NCBI GenBank assembly: GCA_021397845.1
Contig: CM038053.1
Span: 140,692,541 to 140,756,540, forward strand
Source: Areca catechu
Taxonomy: Eukaryota; Streptophyta; Magnoliopsida; Arecales; Arecaceae
Direction of reading: 5' to 3'
DNA length: 64,000 nucleotides
Translations under genes and position numbers: made by a program
The notes under the pieces: generated by a model
What the model saw: the letters and a program-made list of their open reading frames with translations, nothing else
Databases searched by the model: none
What the model was told of the DNA's origin: nothing
Part shown: piece by piece, positions 57,623-64,000 of the stretch
Layout of the letters: every line of letters begins with the position of its first letter
Position numbering within the stretch: the first letter of the stretch is position 1

Positions 57623-59086
57623 TGACGGGGACATTGAGCATATCCAGCCAATCTAGATCCAGCCATCCCAGATCTCGGTCTAGCCCAGCACGGATCTTGA
57701 TGTATTTTTTTCTTATTTTTTTCTTATTTTATTATTTTATGGGTGTACGTGGGATTTGGGATATCTCCGAATCGGAGATTAGTTTTTTAATTTATATTTA
57801 GAGTTATCGGAATCTCTTATAGTTTTGATCGTTTGGAGTCTATTTAGAATTTATGTTTATCGGTAGTGTACTTGTTTATTTAAGATGTTTCTTCATGAAT
57901 AAAATTTAGTGAATATTATTTGAGAAAAGAATTCAGGGTGCGTCCCGATTCCTTCCCCCATCTTTTCTTCTTGTTCTCCCCCTTTTTCTTCCTCTCTTCC
58001 CTTCTCGGTTCTCTTCTTCTTCCCCTTTTCTCTCTTCTTCTCTGATCTCTTTCTCCCCTCTTATTGGCTTGAGAATTAAACAAAACACCAACTAACCTTT
58101 CAACCGTCGGTCTCCGCTGCAAACCAGAACCGCCCAAGCCTCACTACCGAGCATCCCGTCTCTCCTCCCATCTCTGATCCAGCTGCCGACCTCCACTTCT
58201 CCACCGTCCGACACCTTTGTCCATCAAAGCACTGCCCCAGTCTGTCTTCACCGCCAGCAGCTGAGCTAGCACCCCCCCTGCACCGCTTGCGTCGCCACCG
58301 AGCCAGCACCCCCCTGCACCGCCTGCGTCACCACAGAGCCAGCACCCTCCATGGCCACTACTCGACCACAGCCGGACCGCCCAAGCCGCCTGTCCCGGTC
58401 CGTTTCCTCCGCCCGTGCAGCCGCGCCCTCCACGGTCGAAGTCCCCTGCTGCAACGCCCGCCGCCATGACCCCACACCGACCATTCCACCGTCACCGCCC
58501 AACGCCGACGCCGGTGACTCCGGCCGCAGCCCTTTCACCCGGTCCCCTGTTCTCCCCTTCATTGGACCATTCTTGGTCTTGATCCGTGGAGAAGAAGCCA
58601 AGCACGAACAATGCCAAGATGGCATTCAGGGCCAACTTCAGCATGCTCCTAGATTTCTGAACTACACGGATCTTAGAGCAGTTCCAATATCCATGAAGCA
58701 CGATTTTCAGAGTGCACGGATCTCAAAGCATTGGGATTATTATTAATTTTGATTTGTGATTGATATATTGCTTGTTTTTGGTGTTCCAGGTCCAACGACT
58801 TTAGATCAATTTTGCCTGTGAACTACTGGTCTGGATTTTGGACAACCTCAGGATGATCTCCCTCTTCCAAATTTTATGAGGTTCCATGTTTTTGGGTGAG
58901 ATCCATTTCGATAACCTGACCCAATCAATTGCTGGTTTTAATTCTATTTAATTAGATTTAATTTAATTAAATTGGACACCCTAATCTAGAGATCGTTTCT
59001 TAATGATCAACGGTCCGCATCAACTTTTAGGTCTAGTTAGCCAGTCCCGCACCAGCCTTGGTATCAGAGCGTTTAGTACCATATCA
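57623..59086 (+). repeat. Element D 5' LTR
   Basis: 1464 bp. Contents in order: AT-rich U3; a C/T-rich tract of about 120 bases (57940-58078); a GC-rich segment (58080-58560) with a 36-37-bp minisatellite; AT-rich end. Its last 30 bases contain a complete primer-site sequence TGGTATCAGAGC (59059-59070). Confidence 0.9.
58262..58350 (+). repeat. GC-rich minisatellite in element D 5' LTR
   Basis: About 2.5 copies of a 36-37-bp unit built on 'gagccagcacccccctgcac' and 'cgcctgcgtc.ccac'. The 3' LTR has the same array at about 60703-60790. It causes long open frames on both strands that I do not treat as genes. Confidence 0.7.
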
Positions 59087-59108
59087 ATTTTTGTATCAGA
59101 GCAATAGG
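59059..59108 (+). other. Two tandem primer-site sequences at the element D LTR end
   Basis: TGGTATCAGAGC at 59059-59070 lies inside the LTR (repeated at 61499-61510 in the 3' LTR). A second site, TTGTATCAGAGCAATAGG at 59091-59108, lies just after the LTR end. The second is in the correct place for priming. Confidence 0.8.
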
Positions 59109-59141
59109 TTAGGTTAGGATCAATTTCAATTTTTAATTTGC

Positions 59142-59681
59142 ATGACAACTAGGTCAGGAATCAAGTATCAATCAGAACCCTCTTCCTTAAATAACAAAAT
59201 GGATCCTAATTTAGAAGCTGCCCTTCAAAAAATCATGGGTAAACTCGAAGAAATTGATAGCAAGTTAGACAAAATGGATCCTAGTTTAGAAGTTATCCTT
59301 CAAGGAATCATGGGTAAACTCGAAATAATTGATAGCAAGTTAGGATCTTTAGATGCCCTTGGAGCCCTCATGAATCAAGCCCCGACTAGTCCACAACCTA
59401 ACATTAGTCAGACCCCTGGTAGCCAACCCTCGTTTACAACCCCACCAATTAGAGATGACAAAGGAAAAGGGATTATAGGAGAAACTTTCCATGGAAATAG
59501 CTCTAAGATCCACTGCTTTAGGTGTAATGGGATAGGTGATGTAGCTAGCTAGTGTCCATCTAGAACCTTGCATATAGGGGCACTTGAAGAACATGAGAAT
59601 CTAGGTGATGTCCTTGAAGAGGAAGTTTACAATGCTGATGGATTAGCCGATGCATATGAAGAACATGACCATGAGGCTTGA
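59142..59681 (+). pseudogene. Element D minimal gag
   Basis: Starts MTTRSGIKYQSEPSS at 59142, 55 bases after the LTR. Two copies of a 25-residue coiled-coil unit starting MDPNLEA/MDPSLEV follow (residues 20-69), then a Pro/Ser-rich linker and a knuckle CFRCNGIGDVAS-stop-CPS, in which the glycine/histidine pattern is lost and a TAG (59550-59552) sits before the last Cys. Beyond the stop, in frame, comes RTLHIGALEEHENLGDVLEE and the acidic 'VYNADGLADAYEEHDHEA' end. There is no capsid domain. The order (N-terminal start, coiled coil, knuckle, acidic end) is that of G gag with the middle removed. Confidence 0.82.
59199..59348 (+). repeat. 75-bp in-frame tandem duplication in element D gag
   Basis: Two adjacent 75-bp units (59199-59273, 59274-59348), each coding a 25-residue heptad-type segment with IMGKLE.IDSKL. 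The copies differ by a handful of bases. Confidence 0.85.
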
Positions 59682-60073
59682 GCTGAAAAATAATTAGGAG
59701 TAAATTTGATTAATAATTTGGATCTAATTGAATATAAAGAACCAGCATTGACATCTGGTGAGTTATTTGAGCCTGCATCTCCCTTTGAGAGTGATCCTCC
59801 TCTTGAGAGCCCACCAGTCTAAATGAGAGGAAAGCACGATGTGATTGAACGAATTTTGGACGAGAAGGTCAAGTCTAGGAGGAGTCGAAATTGCTACCGT
59901 TACCTGGTTCACTGGCGAGGCAGACCAAAGTCAGAGGACTCCTAGATTTCTGAAGAGGAGCTACAGAACATTGATCAAAATCTATTTGAGCACCTCCAGC
60001 CTGACTCGACGGAGTCAATTTCTCACCTCCTACCTGACTCGACGGAATTGAGTTCACCCCACCACAGGGAAAA
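59682..60073 (+). pseudogene. Element D chromodomain remnant
   Basis: Beginning near 59700 with 'GVNLINNLDLIEYKEPALTS' (the integrase-tail position), then 'FESDPPLESPPV', then the chromodomain VIERILDEKVKSRRSRNCYR and YLVHWRGRPKSEDS, a stop, ISEEELQNIDQNLFEHLQPD. No integrase core or GPY/F module remains; the gag end and the chromodomain are nearly adjacent. The chromodomain Tyr and Trp positions are kept. Confidence 0.8.
60003..60073 (+). promoter_or_regulatory. Element D pre-LTR repeat and short PPT
   Basis: Two copies of a unit beginning 'ctgactcgacgga' (60001 and 60034), the first with gactc/gagtc arms able to pair, then ttcaccccaccac and aagggaaaa-like cagggaaaa before the LTR. It is a diverged form of the hairpin/pyrimidine/PPT layout of A, R, G and C. 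Confidence 0.5.
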
Positions 60074-61526
60074 TGATGGGGACATTGAGCAGATCCAGCC
60101 AATCCAGATCCAGCCAGCCCAGATCTCGGTGCCAGTCCAGCATGGATCTTGATGTATTTTTTTCTTATTATTTTATTATTTTATGGTGTACGTGGGACTT
60201 TGGATATCTTCGAATCGGAGATTAGTTTTTTAATTTATATTAGAGTTATCGGAATCTCTTATAGTTCCAATCATTTGGAGTCTGTTTAGAACTTATGTTT
60301 ATCGGTAGTTTTCTTGTTTATTTAAAATGTTTCTTCATGAATAAAATTTAGTGAATATTATTTGAGAAAAGAATTCAGGGTGCATCCCGATTCCTTCCCC
60401 TTTCTTTTCTTCTTGTTCTCCCCCTTTTTCTTCCTCTCTTCCCTTCCCGGTTCTCTTCTTCTTCCCCTTCTCTCTCTTCTTCTCTAATCTCTTTCTCCCC
60501 TCTTATTGGTTTGAGAATTAAAAATACACCAACCAGCCTTTCAACCATCGATCTCCACTGCAAACTAGAATCGCCCGAGCCTCACTACAGGGCATCCGTC
60601 TCTCCTCCCATCTCCGATCCAGCCGCCGACCTCCACCACTCCACAGTCCGATGCCTTCGTCCGTCAAAGCACTGCCCCAGTCCGTCTTCACCGCCAGCAG
60701 TCGAGCCAGCACCCCCCTGTGTCGCCTGCATCGCCACCGAGCCAGCACCCCCCCTGCACCGCCTACGTTGCCACCGAGCCAGCACCCTCCACGGTCGCTG
60801 CTCGACCACAGCCGGACTGCCCAAGCCGCATGTCCCAGTCCATTTCCTCCGCTCGTGCAGCCGCGCCCTCCACGGCCAAAGTCCCCTACCGCAACGCCCG
60901 TCGCTATGACCCCACATCGGCCATTCCGCCGTCACCGCCCAACACCAATGCCGGTGACTCCGGTCGCAGCCCTTTCACCCGGTCCCCTTTTCTCCCCTTC
61001 ATTGGACCATTCTTGGTCTTTATCCGTGGAGAAGAAGCCAAGCACGAACAATGCCAAGATGGCGTTCAGGGTCGACTTCAGCACGCTCCCAAATTTCTGA
61101 ATTGCACGGATCTCAGAGCAGTTCCAATATCTGTGAAGCATAGTTTTCAGAGTTCACAGATCTCAAAGCATTGGGATTATTATTAATTTTGATTTGTGAT
61201 TGATATATTGCTTATTTTTGGTGTTCCAGGTCCAATGGCTTTAGATCAATTTCGCCCGTGAACTACTGGTCCGGATTTTGGATGATCTCAGGACTATCTC
61301 CCTCTTCCAAATTTCATGAGGTTCCATATTTTCGGGTGAGATCCATTTTGATAACCTGACCTAATCAATTGTTAGTTTTAATTCTATTTAATTAGATTTA
61401 ATTTAATTAAATCGGACACCCTAATCTTGAGATCGTTTCTTAACGATCAACAGTCTGCATCAATTTTTAGGTCTAGTTAGCCCGTCCCGCACCAGCCTTG
61501 GTATCAGAGCGTTCAGTACCACATCA
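60074..61526 (+). repeat. Element D 3' LTR
   Basis: 1453 bp, TGATGGGGACATTGAGC to GTACCACATCA, aligned throughout with the 5' LTR; moderate divergence. It includes the internal primer-site copy at 61499-61510, proving that this sequence is part of the LTR. Confidence 0.9.
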
Positions 61527-61531
61527 TGGTA

Positions 61532-61723
61532 TGGGGTTCTCCTAAGGTTGGGCTCAGCACAGGTCCTACGGATTTTCTCATGGGTTCATAATTGGTCATC
61601 TACTCGGTCCAACCTATGGGTCAAGTGGTCATTCATCTGGTTTATCTGGGTGGTCAATTGGGCATTCATTTGAGCTATCTGATCAGTAAGGATCCTTAGT
61701 AGGGTTCCTACGTCAGATTCCAT
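61532..61723 (-). pseudogene. Element R gag N-terminus
   Basis: Starts MESDVGTLLRILTDQIAQMN at 61723, followed by heptads 'QLTTQINQMNDHLTHRLDRV', a stop, then 'AEPNLRRTPYH', where element D interrupts. Joining across D continues the 'EPNPRR' repeats. Upstream, a degenerate TTIRLGAQYQ corresponds to the family MTTRSG..YQ start with its ATG lost. Confidence 0.75.
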
Positions 61724-63051
61724 TGTCAGGTTGGGTTGGGTTGAGACTACTGGTATTGGGCTCCTAATCTAATGGTAAAGCAAACAAGCACACACATCGA
61801 CTCCATGGTTAGACTCCTAATCCAATGGTCAAGCACACAAGAGTTAGACGTTCTAGGGTTTGCTAGACCTAGAGTCAAAGTAGAGTGGGCAACTCAACTT
61901 ACACCCAACTCAATACTTAATCCTTCTACTGGCCAAGTAGGAGATGGGGTGGTGGGAGGCTCTCCCTGCTTGTCATAGGGTTCTAATTAAAAACCACCTG
62001 TCCACTTAGGATATTTGCCTCTAGACCTCTAGTTTTAGACACCAGTTTTCAGTAATAAGTGAAGGGTTAAATGCATTAGTTCTCCCACAAAACTCAGACC
62101 CGACCTGTGGGTGTCCCTAAATCAATTATGTTGCTAGTTGGTTTTATTAGGCTTAGGTACATATGCAAACATGGTTGTTTTGGGCCCAAGACAAGTGATG
62201 AAATCCTGTCTTGATCTGACAGAGGAAATTTCTCTTAAGATTAGGTTAGATGCAAATAATGCTCACTCAATGAAACCCTAATACAATCTAATAACAAAAA
62301 ATAGAGAATATATTTTTTTTGTTGTCTTTTTTATGAGATGGTAACTTAATTCAATGTTGGTTAAGTGATCAATCAAAATTGGCTTGGATTGAGTGGGGTT
62401 TGGTAGTTGTTTAGGTTTAGTCAAGTCAAGTAGCAGAATTAGCAGAAATTGAAGTTTTGGGTTCTGTGTTGATGTAGGGATTAGCATGGATTTTAGAGCA
62501 GGAAAAATCTAAAAAAATTGCAAACAAAAGGGTTATTTGTTAAGATGATTCCTACTAAATTTCATGCACAGAAAAAGTAGTATGATGATGCAAAGACCTA
62601 GGGTTTCGAACTAGATGCAAGAATTTTAGAAAAATATATTTCAGGTTAGGGTTTCTTGGGATGAAGATTTTAATGTTTTTTCTATCTGTAAAAATTAACA
62701 AAAAATACAAAAAGAATAGAGGACTCAACAGAGATTATGTAATGCAAATTTCATGGAAAAACAATACAAAATTAATAGAAAATCATACCTATATCCATAC
62801 TACTAGTGCAGGTTTAGCATGCAGAAATTTTTGTTAGGGTTGTTTTCTCATGCAGGTTTCACCCTTTTTTCAGATCAGAAGAATTCCAAGAAAATTTTAG
62901 AAAATAGAGGATTAAACAGAGACTAATTATCATGAGAATAAGAGAAAAATAAAATTATTTTGATGGGTAAACAGCCCTATATTTTGACAGTTACGCAGAT
63001 TTCAAGATGCAGAAATTTAAACTATGATGCTAGAACATGCCCTAATCCTAA
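61724..63051 (-). other. Element R untranslated leader
   Basis: About 1.3 kb without a reading frame. 61870-62250 is the shared block ('tccttctactggccaagtag', 'tgaaatcctgtcttgatctg'). 62280-63050 is AT-rich, with 'agggtttc' and 'atgatgatgca' words also found in the G leader. Confidence 0.6.
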
Positions 63052-63063
63052 GCTCTGTTACCA
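63052..63063 (-). other. Element R primer-binding site
   Basis: Plus-strand gctctgttacca; minus strand TGGTAACAGAGC, one mismatch to the initiator tRNA-Met complement, four bases from the LTR. Confidence 0.78.
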
Positions 63064-63067
63064 GAAT

Positions 63068-64000
63068 TGATGAGGGATGGGATTCTAACATGATGCATGC
63101 AGATGAATGACATGAGAAAGATAAAATCTCAGATTAAAATAAACAATGACTATTTTAGATTTTTAATTGATTTATTCCCGAAAAGAAACTAGACTAGGTT
63201 AGGGTTTCATGAGATGGTTAGAATCCTATCCACATGCTAGAAACTATCAAAGAGATAAAAAAACTAAGGATCCTAGGGTTAAGAAACACCTATAGGACAT
63301 GCTCTAAACTTCAATAAAACAGAAAAAGTGAGAAGGGAAAGGTTCTATATACCTAGCAATGACTTTCTTGATGTCGACAAAGAGATCGCTCCGCTTAGAT
63401 CGGTGCCTGGATGATCGAGTCGCTTTCCCGTGGATCTGTCAGTTTTTTATCAGATCGATTTGGAGGCAAAGAAGACCTCATCCGAAGGGTGTGGCACTAG
63501 AAGGATCCTACAAACATCAAAGGTTAGGCTCACAGATGATAAGAAAAATAATAAACTGGAAAGGAAGAAGAATAGAGGGATGGAAGGGATCTCCGAGGTG
63601 GCTGGTGGTCAGTTGAAGGAGGATGCCTGGCTTGGAGGAAGTTGGGGCATCCTAGGGCTTCAGCTGGGATGGATGATAGCTAGGGTTTTCTCTAAAAAAA
63701 AATAAAATAAATGGGTCTCACACCCACTCCACTTGGAGGAAACAATTTGACAAAATAACTTCAAGTTGTATTCATGAAAAAGAGATTAGTTACAAGAGGG
63801 TGGAGGGGTGGGGTATTTATAGACCAACCAGTCCTTTCCCTGTCAAACTAGGAGTATACAGTATGAATAGGATTAGGAGAACAAAGTTGAGTAGAATAAG
63901 GAGTACATAGTTTGAATAGAATTGGTAGATTGAAATCCTTGTAGGACTTGGTCATCAACTCCTTCTTGAACTTAGAAGCTTTGACTTTTCTCCCTGGGCA
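63068..64000 (-). repeat. Element R 5' LTR, cut by window end
   Basis: Begins (plus strand) tgatgagggatggg after the primer site and runs off the window. At 930 bp it already includes R/U5 and a TATA box. The start of U3 should lie beyond 64000 and should resemble 11611-11753. Confidence 0.8.
63814..63821 (-). promoter_or_regulatory. TATA box in element R 5' LTR
   Basis: TATAAATA on the minus strand, context 'ggtctataaataccccaccc', the same context as in A and G. Confidence 0.55.

Larger units (their letters stand above)
57623..61526 (+). mobile_element. Minimal non-autonomous Ty3/gypsy element D
   Basis: 3904 bp, LTRs 57623-59086 and 60074-61526, perfect TSD tggta (57618-57622 and 61527-61531), edges TGACGGGG/TGATGGGG and CATCA. 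The interior is only 987 bp and encodes a coiled-coil, zinc-knuckle gag remnant and a chromodomain. It lacks capsid, all enzymes and the long leader of its relatives. LTR length exceeds interior length, like small LTR derivatives (TRIM/LARD-like in principle). It inserted into the gag of R. Confidence 0.92.
11611..64000 (-). mobile_element. Non-autonomous Ty3/gypsy element R, host of three insertions
   Basis: Four pieces read as one minus-strand element: 11611-12343 (3' LTR piece, chromodomain, integrase tail), 49952-50820 (domain X, acidic repeats), 56868-57622 (gag) and 61532-64000 (gag N-terminus, leader, 5' LTR, running off the window). When G, C and D are removed, protein reading continues across each gap; for example, across C the phrase SQFFLSQPPPTTPLVHKED is rebuilt, matching element C's own 'SQFSPSRPSPTIP'. 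The interior without insertions is about 3.75 kb, close to A (3.6 kb) and C (3.1 kb). The left LTR is truncated. Confidence 0.82.

Noticed and set aside
58144..58746. Several overlapping open frames on both strands in the GC-rich part of the element D LTR (and again at 60511-61186), with Ala/Pro/Arg-rich or Gly-rich products.
   Set aside because: They follow from GC-rich minisatellite composition, overlap each other in several frames, and differ between the two LTR copies. No domain is visible.
1..64000. CRISPR arrays, operons, ribosome-binding sites, rRNA.
   Set aside because: Nothing of the kind is visible; the sequence is plant nuclear repeat DNA.

Overview
The window is plant repetitive DNA, almost certainly a heterochromatic, nested LTR-retrotransposon cluster. 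I see no host protein gene, tRNA, rRNA or CRISPR array. All recognisable coding sequence belongs to Ty1/copia or Ty3/gypsy elements. Plant-type chromodomain gypsy elements, initiator-tRNA-Met primer sites and copia LTRs longer than 2.3 kb point to a flowering plant with a large genome. A monocot such as a palm is my guess, from overall look only.

Nesting can be read from target-site duplications (TSDs) and from reading frames that resume across insertions. (1) The left end holds a gypsy edge fragment (1-303) and a badly decayed plus-strand copia element (about 1100-11610). That copia is split by non-autonomous gypsy element A (3002-9748, TSD agtat). (2) From about 11611 past the right edge lies non-autonomous gypsy element R on the minus strand, cut into four pieces by three insertions: autonomous gypsy G (12344-49946), non-autonomous gypsy C (50821-56862, TSD ggggg) and minimal gypsy D (57623-61526, plus strand, TSD tggta). 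(3) The 5' LTR of G was hit twice by copia: element M (20871-31038, minus, TSD agaat) and a three-LTR/two-body tandem T (31352-49564, plus, one TSD pair ggctc).

G is the only gypsy copy with protease, reverse transcriptase, RNase H and integrase, all now broken. A, R and C share a different plan: gag N-terminus with coiled coil, Pro/Tyr-rich repeats, an acidic stretch, a conserved segment of about 110 residues that I cannot assign (called domain X here), then only the tail of integrase and a chromodomain. They lack protease, RT, RNase H and the integrase catalytic Asp residues. D is reduced further, to a 987-bp interior with a coiled-coil/zinc-knuckle gag and a chromodomain. G, A, R and C share LTR edges, primer site, a leader block and a hairpin/polypyrimidine motif before the 3' LTR. 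This suggests a set of parasitic elements mobilised by a G-like autonomous partner.

The most interesting points are this non-autonomous chromodomain lineage with domain X, the LTR-body-LTR-body-LTR copia tandem with a single TSD pair, primer-site duplications that appear to have lengthened LTRs, and the loss of integrase catalytic residues by G-to-A changes. Boundaries given with a matching TSD are reliable to the base; those marked approximate are not.
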